A model generated the notes under the pieces. It ran no database searches. It was not told where the DNA came from and saw nothing but the letters and a program-made list of their open reading frames with translations. From positions 1-61,749 of IMG/VR virus record IMGVR_UViG_3300049846_002543: a DNA stretch of 61,749 bases; one strand, written 5' to 3'. Of this stretch, positions 1 through 8,831 are shown piece after piece. Source of the DNA: a virus. How positions within the stretch are numbered: position 1 is the first letter of the stretch; each line of letters opens with the position of its first letter. A program made the translations under genes and the position numbers.

Positions 1-321
1 GGGTTAAAGGAAGAGACTTATTACATCCTAGACTACGGCACATCAATAGCTAACAAAGGGGTAATCATATTAGATCGCCTGAGCTTCCTGGAACCCGTTG
101 CTAAAAGACGCAAGTTGTTCCTAAATAATAAGCTGTCTGATCTTATGATCTTCTCTCCACGGCCGCAGTTCAGCACCATCAGCAAGTCCCGTGATTCTGT
201 AACATCCGCATGGTTTGTCTTCAGGCGCCCTGAAAATTGGATGGATGGCACGAACATCGAGTTTCTTGTAGATTGGCAGTCAGTTCCGCCCCTCCCTTTA
301 AATCCAAGTGCACAAGATTGA
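1..321 (+). CDS. C-terminal part of a probable phage SAM-dependent methyltransferase (truncated by window edge)
   Basis: Frame 1 is open from the first base to a TGA at 319-321, giving 106 residues with no start codon in the window. The fragment contains LDRLSFLEP, then SPRPQF and SAWFVF. That order (RLxFLE, SxRPxF, AWFxW) resembles the part of phage class I SAM-dependent DNA methyltransferases that follows the catalytic NPP motif, but the catalytic core would lie outside the window. The next gene starts inside its last codons (14-nt overlap), so the two are probably co-transcribed. The family call is by resemblance only; the reading frame itself is secure. Confidence 0.5.
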   Translation, partial: GLKEETYYILDYGTSIANKGVIILDRLSFLEPVAKRRKLFLNNKLSDLMIFSPRPQFSTISKSRDSVTSAWFVFRRPENWMDGTNIEFLVDWQSVPPLPLNPSAQD

Positions 322-637
322 GAAACTACACCGGGAACTGCTCGAAAAACTGACGGAGACAAACCGTGCTCTTGATCGCATCGCATCACTCCTCGTTTCA
401 ACCCAGTTACTCCAGGAGTGTGTATCACCAGACGGCGAAGCAAGAACTGCAGAGGAGTGCGCTACGATTGTGGATGAGTCTTTTAGCGCAGGGATGTGCT
501 TGCACGAGCAAATGATCGATGCGCAGAGAGACTTCAAATATCAAGTAGACGAATTTTATATCGGTAGTAAAGACAGTGACGATGAAGAAGAGGACGAGGA
601 TGAAGGTCCTTCTCCGCAAATAGCTTTAAAGTTTTAA
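308..637 (+). CDS. Small acidic protein with N-terminal coiled coil
   Basis: A 109-residue protein beginning with GTG inside the end of the preceding gene; no ATG is available in this frame. Residues 1-40 have heptad-like Leu/Ile spacing suggesting a coiled coil. The C-terminal quarter holds a run of Asp/Glu (about 88-100) followed by a short basic/hydrophobic end, a layout seen in DNA mimics and chaperone-like phage proteins but not diagnostic. No known family is recognised. Position between a methyltransferase-like gene and a nuclease suggests membership of the DNA-metabolism operon. Confidence 0.6.
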   Translation: MHKIEKLHRELLEKLTETNRALDRIASLLVSTQLLQECVSPDGEARTAEECATIVDESFSAGMCLHEQMIDAQRDFKYQVDEFYIGSKDSDDEEEDEDEGPSPQIALKF

Positions 638-672
638 TTCGCTATTAACCGGTATAGAATACTCAAAGATTT

Positions 673-692
673 AAGACGGAAATTTCCGTCTT
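673..692. promoter_or_regulatory. 20-bp perfect palindrome upstream of the nuclease gene
   Basis: AAGACGGAAATTTCCGTCTT reads identically on both strands. It fills the 62-nt gap between two plus-strand genes and ends 7 nt before the GTG at 700. There is no T-run after it, so a dimeric protein's operator or a translation-modulating hairpin is likelier than a Rho-independent terminator. Confidence 0.45.
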
Positions 693-699
693 CCTTAAC

Positions 700-1485
700 G
701 TGTCAAATAGTACTAGGCTCACAGTTAACGGTTTACGGCACTATCGCTGTGAAGGTGTAGAGGTTCCTCTGCCCTCGGTCACATCGATTCTTTCCGCCAC
801 GCAGAGCGCCGAGACGCAACGTAAGTTGGCGCATTGGAACGCTTTAAATCCTGGTGTGGCGGATGCTGCAGCGGCCAGAGGAAGCTGGATTCACGAGGCG
901 GTAGAGAATCACATCAGAGGTATTACAGTAAACCCCAGAGAAGATCTAAAACCGTATTGGAAAGACGTACCAGAGAAAGTCGACGAACTGATTGGAAGTG
1001 GTCGAGTTCTGTGGAGCGAGAAACCTTACAACCAACCCAGTTGGTCCCGTTACGTGGGAGACGACGGGGTCGGTCGTATACATTATTATGACGCGCCCAC
1101 GGGTCACGGATGGGCAGGATGTTGCGACATCATCTATAAGGACAGCAACGGAGAAATCATTCTGGGCGACTTCAAAACGTCTGTAGGACCGTACAGCGCA
1201 AAGTTCCCTTCGAGCAAAGCTGACATTCCGGAGAACTTGAAGAAAGCCCTCATCAGCGGAGTCTTCAAATTCAAAAAAACGAAACTTCAGCTCGCCGCCT
1301 ATACAATCGCAGCCGAAAAATGCTTAGGAATTAAAATCTCGAAAACTCAAATAATCGTATCTACTCCCATACCAGAATACAGCGTTCAAGTGTTTAGTTT
1401 CGGAGAAAAGGATATAGAAAAAGACAAAGAAAATTGGTGGCAGATAGTGCGAAAATACTACGACACTCACGACGTAACAGGGTGA
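700..1485 (+). CDS. PD-(D/E)XK superfamily exonuclease (Cas4/RecB/MGME1-like)
   Basis: A 261-residue protein starting with GTG. It shows the ordered hallmarks of the RecB/Cas4-type PD-(D/E)XK nuclease fold: RGSWIHEAVE with His65, AGCCDII with Asp143, ILGDFKTS with Asp157 and Lys159, then QLAAY (Gln197-x3-Tyr201). The residues expected to bind metal and position DNA are all present. No Cys cluster typical of Fe-S Cas4 proteins is seen, so an MGME1/lambda-exonuclease-like single-domain enzyme is likelier. It lies directly before the primase-helicase, so a role in replication or recombination, or host DNA breakdown, is inferred. Confidence 0.8.
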   Translation: MSNSTRLTVNGLRHYRCEGVEVPLPSVTSILSATQSAETQRKLAHWNALNPGVADAAAARGSWIHEAVENHIRGITVNPREDLKPYWKDVPEKVDELIGSGRVLWSEKPYNQPSWSRYVGDDGVGRIHYYDAPTGHGWAGCCDIIYKDSNGEIILGDFKTSVGPYSAKFPSSKADIPENLKKALISGVFKFKKTKLQLAAYTIAAEKCLGIKISKTQIIVSTPIPEYSVQVFSFGEKDIEKDKENWWQIVRKYYDTHDVTG

Positions 1486-1502
1486 GTCTCATCTAAGATG
1501 AT

Positions 1503-1520
1503 CGAATCTAGAGAGATTCG
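1503..1520 (+). other. Hairpin in the nuclease/primase intergenic gap
   Basis: CGAATCT-AGAG-AGATTCG forms a 7-bp stem with a 4-nt loop, followed by GTTGTT rather than a full T-run. It could act as a weak attenuator between the nuclease gene and the primase-helicase gene. The rest of the 103-nt gap shows no open frame. Confidence 0.35.
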
Positions 1521-1588
1521 GTTGTTACAGAGCAAACCATGCGCGTTGCGCTTTTCTGTGCCAGAATGTCCGGGCCACAAGGGGTCTC

Positions 1589-4354
1589 ATGGAATTTAGT
1601 TATTCGTTCAATGAAAAAGTTCGCGAATACCTAAATCCCAAGACCGGAAAGATAGCTTCTGGCGGTAACTTTGCCGCCTTCAATGAAAACTGGAAAGCTT
1701 CCAGCGACACGACGAAAGTAATCGCCGAGAAGATCGCGGCGGGTACAGGTTTATGTGCGGCGCAGTTGATTGAAGGGAAGCGTAAGAGCGGTGACACCGG
1801 GTTCATCAAAGCCGGCTTAGTCATCGTTGATATCGATAATCAAGCTGACGGCAAAGATGAGAACGGAGAGAAAATAAAGGATCTTCAGTTAACTGTAGAA
1901 CAAGCGCTTGAACTAGATATATGTAAGAAGTATTTGTCGTTCGCGTACTACTCGCCGAGCAATACACCAGACTGGCCCAGGTTCCGTCTCGTATTTGGAC
2001 TCGAACGAGACATCGTACAACCTGACTTCTACCAGTGGTTTGTACGGCAGATCGCCGTACAGATTCCCGGCTCGGACAAGCGGGCGACCCAGACGGTCAA
2101 CCTGTTCTACGGCGGAAGAGGACCCGAGGACCTGATCTGCGCAACTGACAAATTTATCCCAGCCAAAGTAATTGACGAAGGCGCCAAGGTATTCGCCACG
2201 CTGCCGCAGGATCCGACCCTCAAGCATGACGCGTACGAAGCGCTGGATTGCACGATAGCGGTGGACGGCTGTCAGCTCGAACCTCTGCTGAGCAAGTCCG
2301 TTCAGAACATGCTGAACGATGGCGACGTCGAGGACCGGAGCCTAGCGATGGCTACGGGTCTCAAGGAAATCATCGGCTGGGCGAACTGGTGCAACGGGCA
2401 TAACGTCCCACTCACCGAGGCCCCTCTTGACGTCGCGCACCGTCTGTTCTACGCTATCTACGAGTACGCCCCAGAACTAGACGGCAAGTTCAACCGCATC
2501 CTGAACTCGATCGCAGACGCGACGAGCCTCCGACCAGCAGCAGCCATTGTGGCGGAAGACGCCGAGGCGGCGTGCTGGAAAAAAATCAAATACGCAAACC
2601 GTTCTGTATTTGCAGAGCAGTGCCCCGACTCCGTTAAGGACCGGATCAAAGCCAAAAAAGCACAACCAAAAAACTCTGTGCTTTCAATCGACGACTTCGA
2701 TCTCACCAGCGAGCCGTCAACCAAAACAACATCAACATCCACAAAAACACCCGACGAAGAGCCCATGGCTACTGCCACGCCGCAAACTCCCGCTCAGTTA
2801 ATCAATCTCCAGAACAACGACCGTGCATTCAGCGAGAACGATATCGCTGAGGTTATTTCCAGTAACTACGGCGATCAGTTTCTGTACGATTCCTCCCTGG
2901 ATGAGTTCTTTAGCTACGACGACGAGGAGGGCATCTGGTTCCTGAGCGACGAGCAGCACATCAAACGCCGCATTTTAAAAGCACTAGACACGTTTGTACA
3001 AACAGGTATTCTTCAGCGGTACAACAGCGGAACTGTCAACAGCATTTTCCTGTTGTTGAAAGCCCGTCTGCTCCGGTCCATCAAGGGCGGGCGTAAGTCC
3101 ATATGGACTTCCAACAGAGGCAAAGTGGCGTTCCGAAACGGCGTCCTGGACGTTGAGACTCTGGACTTTGCCGACGGTTTCCAGCGTGATCTTTATTTCC
3201 GCAGCCGTCTCGGGTTCGAGTTCAGCGAGGATCCCAACTGCCCTAAGTTCCTAACGTGGCTCACCTGGGCGGTTGGGAAAGATAACGTCGTCATCATTCA
3301 AGCGTTCTGCCGAGCTGTTCTTGTCGGGTATTCAACCGGTGAGCGTTTCCTCCATCTGATCGGTGCCGGTGGTTCCGGTAAATCCACGCTGCAGCAGGTT
3401 CTGATCGCCCTGGCAGGCTACGCAGGCACGCATACGTCCGACCTTGAGACCATCGAAACGAACCGGTTCGAAGGGCATAGTTTGATCGGAAAGCGGCTTC
3501 TGCTCTTGACCGACGAAGCTTCGTTCAGCCGCCGTCTAGACACCCTTAAAAAGCTGACGTCAGCAAGCGACACTCTGCGAGCTGAGCGTAAGTACGGAAA
3601 AGAGGTGATCAACTTCAAACCTGAGCTCCTCGTTTCCATCGCGTCGAACGAGCACATTAGCAGCTCGGACATCAGCAGCGGTCTGGAGCGGCGGCGTCTG
3701 ACGATCGTGATGAACAACGTCATCAACCCCTCCAAGCGCAAGAACCTGATCAGTGTGTATCCGGATCACATCGAGGGTGAGTTTGCGCCGGAGCTGCCAA
3801 ACATCGCAGCGTGGGCTCTCAGCATGGGTCATGACCACATGCGTGAGGTGCTGGCCAACCCAACTAAGTTCGCGCCCACGCTGAACACGACAAACATTGA
3901 AGCTCTGATCTTCAACAACCCGATCGTGGCCTGGCTGGCTGAGTGCACTATGTACGCACCTAATTCCTATACCGTGCTCGGTGCTGGCGCCCTCAAGCCA
4001 AACATCGACGAACAGGAAAAAGGTCTATACGTTAAAAACGCTTTTACGGAAGTCTATGCAAGCTACTGTAATTTCGCGAAGTGCAACGGGTTTAGAACGA
4101 TCGCTAAACCGCGTTTCGTGGATCGTTTGCGTGAGACAACGAACAACGTCTTGAAAGTACCCGGTGTGCAGTCTAAATTCATTAATGGCAAAGCTGTCAT
4201 TCAAGGACTCGTAATCAAGCCCTATGATCCGACCACGGATCCGCGTAACCGGGGTGATAATCGACTGCCGTCCCCGGTAGACTTTGCTGCAAACCCCAAC
4301 GTCTGGGATAAGGCGTTCGCCGAACACGACCCCAAACCATCAAATGCCGATTAA
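1589..4354 (+). CDS. Primase-helicase: AEP/PrimPol-like N-terminus with D5-type SF3 helicase
   Basis: A 921-residue two-part replication protein. Near residue 78 VIVDID supplies a DxD pair typical of archaeo-eukaryotic primase active sites, followed by DWPRFRLVF and QTVNLFYGG motifs of the same fold. A Thr/Ser/Pro-rich linker (about 370-400) leads to a D5-N-like region and a superfamily 3 helicase: Walker A GAGGSGKST (about 592-600), Walker B RLLLLTDEA (about 636-644), motif C with SIASNEH and an arginine-finger segment GLERRRL (about 697). ATG at 1589 is preceded by AAGGGG at good spacing. The protein would unwind the phage replication fork and prime synthesis. No polymerase gene is visible in the window. 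Confidence 0.88.
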   Translation: MEFSYSFNEKVREYLNPKTGKIASGGNFAAFNENWKASSDTTKVIAEKIAAGTGLCAAQLIEGKRKSGDTGFIKAGLVIVDIDNQADGKDENGEKIKDLQLTVEQALELDICKKYLSFAYYSPSNTPDWPRFRLVFGLERDIVQPDFYQWFVRQIAVQIPGSDKRATQTVNLFYGGRGPEDLICATDKFIPAKVIDEGAKVFATLPQDPTLKHDAYEALDCTIAVDGCQLEPLLSKSVQNMLNDGDVEDRSLAMATGLKEIIGWANWCNGHNVPLTEAPLDVAHRLFYAIYEYAPELDGKFNRILNSIADATSLRPAAAIVAEDAEAACWKKIKYANRSVFAEQCPDSVKDRIKAKKAQPKNSVLSIDDFDLTSEPSTKTTSTSTKTPDEEPMATATPQTPAQLINLQNNDRAFSENDIAEVISSNYGDQFLYDSSLDEFFSYDDEEGIWFLSDEQHIKRRILKALDTFVQTGILQRYNSGTVNSIFLLLKARLLRSIKGGRKSIWTSNRGKVAFRNGVLDVETLDFADGFQRDLYFRSRLGFEFSEDPNCPKFLTWLTWAVGKDNVVIIQAFCRAVLVGYSTGERFLHLIGAGGSGKSTLQQVLIALAGYAGTHTSDLETIETNRFEGHSLIGKRLLLLTDEASFSRRLDTLKKLTSASDTLRAERKYGKEVINFKPELLVSIASNEHISSSDISSGLERRRLTIVMNNVINPSKRKNLISVYPDHIEGEFAPELPNIAAWALSMGHDHMREVLANPTKFAPTLNTTNIEALIFNNPIVAWLAECTMYAPNSYTVLGAGALKPNIDEQEKGLYVKNAFTEVYASYCNFAKCNGFRTIAKPRFVDRLRETTNNVLKVPGVQSKFINGKAVIQGLVIKPYDPTTDPRNRGDNRLPSPVDFAANPNVWDKAFAEHDPKPSNAD

Positions 4355-4961
4355 TAAAACTCTGATCGCTACGTGCGCTGGATTCGGTCTCGCACTCAGC
4401 TCTGTTGTAATGCGGCCCGAGACGTTTCCTGTTCTCGGTGCCGCAGCAGGAGGATCCCTCGTTACAGCGAGCTTGATCACAAACAAGAAAAATAGAGAAA
4501 AAGAAAAAGCAGAGCAAGCGACAAAAGTATCTAAAGCGCTTAGTTATTGCTACGAAAATTTCAAGGGTCTGGTCTCGCCGCAGCAGTTGGCGTTTCACGC
4601 TGAGCTTGAACTGCCGCAAGCAGAAAAGCTCTTAGAAAGCTTGATGACGACTCAAAACGCAGGGCAACGTGTGGATACTCCTATGGGAGTTGTTTACTCG
4701 TTTGATCACCCTGAACAGATCTTGACCCAACTGACCCTTAACGCCAAAGCGTGGGCAGATAATCAAGCAGATGAGGTTATCAGAGAAAACGCTGTTTTAA
4801 AGCAACAAATTCAGATCATGAGCAGTCAAATCCAGACGCTCACAGCCGCCACGCAAGCACGAAACTTTATTCCACGGGCGACAGAAGTAGCCAATGAGCT
4901 ATTCAAAAAAAATAACCAAACCCCCGACAATATGGACGATCCTTGGAAAAATATGTTATAG
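4344..4961 (+). CDS. Membrane-anchored protein with winged-helix-like and coiled-coil regions
   Basis: A 205-residue protein whose ATG at 4344 overlaps the stop of the primase-helicase, a translational-coupling arrangement. A longer frame beginning at 4284 lies entirely inside the upstream gene and is not preferred. Two hydrophobic helices occupy about 4-40, followed by a charged Lys/Glu stretch. A roughly 60-residue segment from ALSYCYENF to GVVYSF resembles a winged helix, and a C-terminal helix rich in Gln/Ile (about 145-175) looks like a coiled coil. The layout fits a factor that tethers a replication or transcription complex to membrane, but the function is unknown. Confidence 0.65.
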   Translation: MPINKTLIATCAGFGLALSSVVMRPETFPVLGAAAGGSLVTASLITNKKNREKEKAEQATKVSKALSYCYENFKGLVSPQQLAFHAELELPQAEKLLESLMTTQNAGQRVDTPMGVVYSFDHPEQILTQLTLNAKAWADNQADEVIRENAVLKQQIQIMSSQIQTLTAATQARNFIPRATEVANELFKKNNQTPDNMDDPWKNML

Positions 4962-4976
4962 TTAAAGAACGCGCGA

Positions 4977-5019
4977 AGAAAGCCCCGGTCGTCCCCATGA
5001 AGGATTACTGGGGCTTTCT
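4977..5019. terminator. Bidirectional Rho-independent terminator
   Basis: AGAAAGCCCCGGT (4977-4989) pairs with ACTGGGGCTTTCT (5007-5019) through a 13-bp stem with one G-U/mismatch position. It stands 16 nt beyond the stop at 4961 on the plus strand and 16 nt beyond the stop at 5035 on the minus strand, so it can end both converging operons. Confidence 0.8.
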
Positions 5020-5034
5020 AGTAACGTCTTATAC

Positions 5035-7719
5035 TTACACGGAATATAACACTTTGTTTTCCAGAATTTCTATTTTTTGTATCAACTTTTGAACAGTACC
5101 GTAAAGGACAGCATAGATTTGATCCGCATTTAAATCTAAGCAATCTGGTATAACTTTTTCGTCTAACAGTTCCCCGTTAATAATTTGCTCGGGTTGGTAG
5201 GGGGTAACGACATTACCTTCCTCGTCCAACTCCTCTTCCACGGCGGGGAGGATCACCTCCTCGAACACTTGTCCGTACTTGAACTCGTGGGAACGAATCG
5301 CTTTAGGAAAGACACGCTCGACGTCTTGAGCGATCCAACCGAGCTTATGCCTATCGGGAACCTGTTCTTCTGTATAAACTTCGTCCTTCCATTTGAACCT
5401 CTTAAGAGGAATATTTTTGACCGCTTCGTAACAAAGATCCAAGTCGGCCAGCTCGATATCATCTTTAATGCGCTCGTCGGAAACGATAGTCCAGGTATTA
5501 GTCCCAGGTTTACCGGCAGAATCAGTAGAAACCTGAAGTTGGTAAGCGGGCGACGCAATTGCCCCTACTAAAAACTTTCCATCCGAGGTTAATCTGGCTT
5601 TTTCAGCAACGGAGGAAGATCCGTTGTTAGTAGAAAAAACTAAAGCTCCGCCAACAGAGGAAGAGTAGTTAGTGTAAACGGCTGCTATGGAAGCAAGTAC
5701 GTTCGTAAAGGCGCCTTGGCAGAAGGTTAAGACACTCGTCCTACCAAAAGCACCACTGTTATCGTTACAGATACTGATGCCGCCTAGAGAAGAAGAGAGA
5801 GAATTAGACGTATCTGTATTTAATACGCCAAAAGCAGAAACTAAACCGGAAGTATTAACGGTGTTAGATATTTGACCGTTAGCCGCTACATTAAGACGAA
5901 TACTGTTATTTGTTCCTATATAAAATGGATGATTCGTTAAAGTGTTTAAATAACTATATCCATTATTAGCGTCTAAGTAGACAGAAACAGAGTCATTTCG
6001 TGTGCGAATAATAGAACTCCCTGAACCTGATACATAGGCATCAAAACGAGTTCCTGGTCCCACGGTGCCGGCACCTATGTTGCCGGTAGTTCCTACCGTC
6101 TGGGAACCAAAATTAGGATCAATTTTTGTGCCTGCGATTGCAGCGCTAACGTTGACATCGGCGTTAACAATTGAGTTAGCAGCAATTGCAGTTGAAATAC
6201 TTGCTCCAGAAATTAGATCGCTACTTACGGAACCAGTAACGTCTCCCGTTAAAGCAAAAGTTCTAGCACTACTCAATCTGTCCGAAGTTCTAGAAGAATC
6301 TACACGAACACCGTATGTGCTTGCCCCGTTCCAACCCATAAGGGTCGGATAAGTGGACGTCCAAGCAACTTGAGCATCAGTGTTATTAACAGAAGTAGCG
6401 TCAGGAGACGTAGAAGCAGATGCGTCAAATATGGTGTGGTTATTTCCGTAATTTTTCCACCCCAGCTGACCTACGACAGCGGTTATTGTTCCGTTAGATG
6501 ACCAATTTGTTCTAATAGTAGAAAGATTAACAGCAGTAGTAGCTGTAGCTGAGTTGCCTGTACAGCTAGCAGAGCTCCCAGTAACGCTTATACCCCAAGA
6601 TCCAGAAGCTCCGGTACCGGTCAAAGTGGGGGCATAAGAGTTGTAATTTCCCGCGTGTAAAGCTTGGTTACCACCTAACAAAAGCGACGTTGTCATCCGG
6701 ACAGTACCGCCGGTCGTCCCGTCTACCGTATTGACGTAAAGATCTGCCCAAGCGGTTAGTGCATTGTTATGCGCAAACACACCTGCAATAGAGCCATAGG
6801 TGCCAAGGAAAGAGGCCTTATCGGAGGTGCTGTTTTTACTGAGGATTCGACCGTACCAAGCCGCAGAATTACCGTTGTTTTGGTTGACAATAGCTTGGTC
6901 TGCCGTAGCAGCTACATTCAGCGCTGTCGTAGCAGTTGTGGCCGAAGTAGCGGAAGTAGCGGAAGTAGCGGAAGTAGCGGAAGTCGCAGTACTAGCATTA
7001 CCGTTAAGAGTTGCAGTAATAGTTCCTGCACTAAAGTTACCGCTAGCATCACGCGCCACGATGGCGTTGGCGGTATTAGCGTTAGTTGCTGTGGTAGCGC
7101 TGTTAGAAACCTTGCCTGCAGTACTGATCGTGGCGAGTTTGGTGTCTGCAATAGCAGCAGACGCGTTTACGTCAGCATCCACGATCGAACCAGCAGCAAT
7201 CGAAGTCGCGATGCTGGCACCAGAAGTGAGGTCACTACTGACAGAACCAGTGACATCGCCAGTCAAAGCGAATGTCCGTGCCGAACTCAGAGCACCAGCT
7301 GTCGTGGCTGTCGTAGCGGATGTAGCGGACGTAGCGGTATTGGCATTACCATTAAGCGAAGCGGTAATCGTACCTGCACTGAAGTTACCGCTAGCATCAC
7401 GCGCCACGATGGCGTTGGCGGTATTAGCGTTAGTTGCTGTAGTAGCGCTATTAGAAACCTTGCCCGCAGTGCTGATTGTATCTAAATATGTATCTGCAAT
7501 AGGGGTTCCTTGCCAAACCCCGGACGAAATAATACCTACAGACAAAGACCCGCTTAGAGCGATATCGCTTGTCCACTCAACTTGAGTACCTGCCGCGTTC
7601 GTCTGTAAAAGTTGTCGGGGAAGTCCAGGAGATATAGCAACAGAAGGAGGTAAACTATCGCCCGCAGGTAATTCGGTAACACTTCCGCTAATGATTACAA
7701 GGGGAATGCGGGCTGTCAT
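5035..7719 (-). CDS. Long tail fibre with C-terminal S74 intramolecular chaperone
   Basis: An 894-residue fibre. The N-terminus (ARIPLVIISG...ELPAGD) resembles the start of the 226-residue fibre at 15770-16450, suggesting a shared virion-docking element. The shaft has repeats: FALTGDVTGSVSSDL occurs three times, VARDASGNFSAGTIT twice, and Ala-Thr-Ser triplets form low-complexity stretches. The last about 150 residues begin with SDERIKDDI and contain GWIAQDVE, the signature of the peptidase S74 chaperone domain, which trimerises fibres and is then autocleaved. It would bind the host surface. It is the last gene of its operon and converges on the primase operon across a shared terminator. Confidence 0.9.
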   Translation of the reverse strand: MTARIPLVIISGSVTELPAGDSLPPSVAISPGLPRQLLQTNAAGTQVEWTSDIALSGSLSVGIISSGVWQGTPIADTYLDTISTAGKVSNSATTATNANTANAIVARDASGNFSAGTITASLNGNANTATSATSATTATTAGALSSARTFALTGDVTGSVSSDLTSGASIATSIAAGSIVDADVNASAAIADTKLATISTAGKVSNSATTATNANTANAIVARDASGNFSAGTITATLNGNASTATSATSATSATSATSATTATTALNVAATADQAIVNQNNGNSAAWYGRILSKNSTSDKASFLGTYGSIAGVFAHNNALTAWADLYVNTVDGTTGGTVRMTTSLLLGGNQALHAGNYNSYAPTLTGTGASGSWGISVTGSSASCTGNSATATTAVNLSTIRTNWSSNGTITAVVGQLGWKNYGNNHTIFDASASTSPDATSVNNTDAQVAWTSTYPTLMGWNGASTYGVRVDSSRTSDRLSSARTFALTGDVTGSVSSDLISGASISTAIAANSIVNADVNVSAAIAGTKIDPNFGSQTVGTTGNIGAGTVGPGTRFDAYVSGSGSSIIRTRNDSVSVYLDANNGYSYLNTLTNHPFYIGTNNSIRLNVAANGQISNTVNTSGLVSAFGVLNTDTSNSLSSSLGGISICNDNSGAFGRTSVLTFCQGAFTNVLASIAAVYTNYSSSVGGALVFSTNNGSSSVAEKARLTSDGKFLVGAIASPAYQLQVSTDSAGKPGTNTWTIVSDERIKDDIELADLDLCYEAVKNIPLKRFKWKDEVYTEEQVPDRHKLGWIAQDVERVFPKAIRSHEFKYGQVFEEVILPAVEEELDEEGNVVTPYQPEQIINGELLDEKVIPDCLDLNADQIYAVLYGTVQKLIQKIEILENKVLYSV
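6944..6984 (-). repeat. 9-bp tandem repeat inside the tail fibre gene
   Basis: The unit GAAGTAGCG (plus-strand reading) is repeated four times perfectly and then decays. It encodes Ala-Thr-Ser triplets in the fibre shaft. Because the unit is a multiple of three, copy-number change would lengthen or shorten the shaft without a frameshift. Confidence 0.85.
7025..7476 (-). repeat. Pair of near-identical 104-bp repeats in the tail fibre gene
   Basis: Copy 1 (7025-7128) and copy 2 (7373-7476) differ at about five positions and are offset by 348 bp. They encode the two VARDASGNFSAGTIT shaft modules. Such similarity at the DNA level points to recent duplication or gene conversion within the fibre. 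Confidence 0.85.
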
Positions 7720-7820
7720 CGATTCTTCTAGTCTCGTTATATTTTAGATCATACGAATAAGCCCGGGCACTAAGGACATTTTCTACGGACTAACTAAAAG
7801 TCAAAAGAACTCCTAATTTT

Positions 7821-7845
7821 CTCCTAATTTTAAGTTAATTAGGAG
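7821..7845 (-). terminator. AT-rich hairpin at the end of thyX
   Basis: CTCCTAATT (7821-7829) pairs with AATTAGGAG (7837-7845), a 9-bp stem overlapping the thyX stop codon. In the minus direction it is followed by AAAATTAGGAG, which repeats the stem sequence, and then a T-rich segment. A terminator is plausible but the T-run is poor. The remaining gap to the fibre gene shows no reading frame. Confidence 0.4.
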
Positions 7846-8546
7846 ATTTCTAGGTTTTCAATAACGCGCCAACCTGCGACAGCAGGATTGTCGGACGCCA
7901 AGACTGCTTTTACGGTTGTAGGGACGTACGCCGACAGAATACGACCAATATCGTGAGCGATAAACTTATGCTCTTTCTGAGTTCCGTTGGCACCCCGGAG
8001 TCCAACGTAAAATATCCAGTCCCTTAATGTGCCCTGCATGTGTAAGCGCGTCGGAGTACACATAGGAAGGATATTTCTGGCGCATTCCCGAGCCACGCCG
8101 GACTCAAGGAGCGTATGGTACAGATCCTCAATATCTAAAAAGACTTCCTTGATGCGCTCTTTTAAAACTTCCTTGACGGTCTCGTCGGAAAACTCAAGGC
8201 TATTTTGCCGATCTTTAAAATCTTGAGCTCTCAGCTCAAAATCCCAACAACCCTCCCAGGCGTCATCCAGAATTTTATCAGGATTACAATAACGCTGAGA
8301 TAGCTCTTGATAATGAAAAGCCCTGTGACGAATAATTTGCGCTGAGATTGCGCGACTTGTTATAATCTCAAACGAAGCACAAACCTGTTCGAAAACACTC
8401 CAGTGCCCCTGATTAATACAAAAAGTCAGGAGCTTCTGGAACTCTTCTTTATCAGGATTCTTGGTGCTGGCTCGGGCGTGTCTAGCAACAACCTTCTCAG
8501 GGCTGTCAGTAATCCAGTCGAGCTTAGCGTTGTGCAAGCGGTTCAC
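7839..8546 (-). CDS. thyX: Flavin-dependent thymidylate synthase ThyX
   Basis: A 235-residue protein of normal ThyX length. The family motif RHR-x7-S is present as Arg73-His74-Arg75 through Ser83, followed by QRY. ThyX methylates dUMP to dTMP using methylenetetrahydrofolate and FAD/NADPH, so it supplies thymidylate for phage DNA synthesis; many cyanobacteria and their phages use ThyX. The dCMP deaminase at 54680-55129 would feed the same pathway by way of dUMP. Its start overlaps the end of an upstream 59-residue gene by 23 nt, so it sits in a tightly packed minus-strand operon otherwise made of small genes. Confidence 0.93.
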   Translation of the reverse strand: MNRLHNAKLDWITDSPEKVVARHARASTKNPDKEEFQKLLTFCINQGHWSVFEQVCASFEIITSRAISAQIIRHRAFHYQELSQRYCNPDKILDDAWEGCWDFELRAQDFKDRQNSLEFSDETVKEVLKERIKEVFLDIEDLYHTLLESGVARECARNILPMCTPTRLHMQGTLRDWIFYVGLRGANGTQKEHKFIAHDIGRILSAYVPTTVKAVLASDNPAVAGWRVIENLEIS

Positions 8547-8703
8547 CGGCAGGCTGTTGGGTCGTAGGTACTATACCGATTGCGGATGCCACGCGCTCCA
8601 CAATGCCGGGGTTCTCCTTAATCACCTGCCCCGCCCAACGGTCGCCGTACTGCGGAATAGCGGAAGGATTGATGTTGATCAGAGAGCCTGCAAAACGATT
8701 CAT
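8524..8703 (-). CDS. Small hypothetical protein (59 aa)
   Basis: ATG at 8703 to TAA at 8524 encodes 59 residues beginning MNRFAGSLININPSAIPQYG. The start overlaps the stop of the preceding 43-residue gene in an ATGA arrangement and the end overlaps thyX by 23 nt, which supports real translation. Composition is ordinary with a Trp-containing centre (DRWAGQVI). No family recognised. Confidence 0.6.
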   Translation of the reverse strand: MNRFAGSLININPSAIPQYGDRWAGQVIKENPGIVERVASAIGIVPTTQQPAGEPLAQR

Positions 8704-8831
8704 GTTCTGGGGAAGGTCTGTTGGTAACGGAGTCGCGAAGTAACCTCAGAAGGCGTCACGGCGGACATGCGTGCGGCATCTAAGCCAAACCGCTGTCCCG
8801 CCATGCGGATCGGAAAATCGTTGTCCTTCAT
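8700..8831 (-). CDS. Very small protein (43 aa) with IRMAG motif
   Basis: ATG at 8831 to TGA at 8700. It overlaps the genes on both sides by ATGA junctions (8828-8831 and 8700-8703), strong evidence for translational coupling in this chain. The N-terminus reads MKDNDFPIRMAGQRFGLD; the IRMAG string recurs in the small proteins at 23739-24032 and 41350-41601. Function unknown. Confidence 0.55.
   Translation of the reverse strand: MKDNDFPIRMAGQRFGLDAARMSAVTPSEVTSRLRYQQTFPRT

Noticed and set aside
6900-7480. Repeats that could suggest a CRISPR-like array
   Set aside because: All repeats lie in frame inside the fibre gene and have no spacer structure.
6769-7585. Two long plus-strand open frames (238 and 261 codons) opposite the tail fibre gene
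   Set aside because: They are the antisense of repeat-rich fibre sequence; their Ser/Cys/Arg or Ala/Val-rich products have no protein-like organisation.
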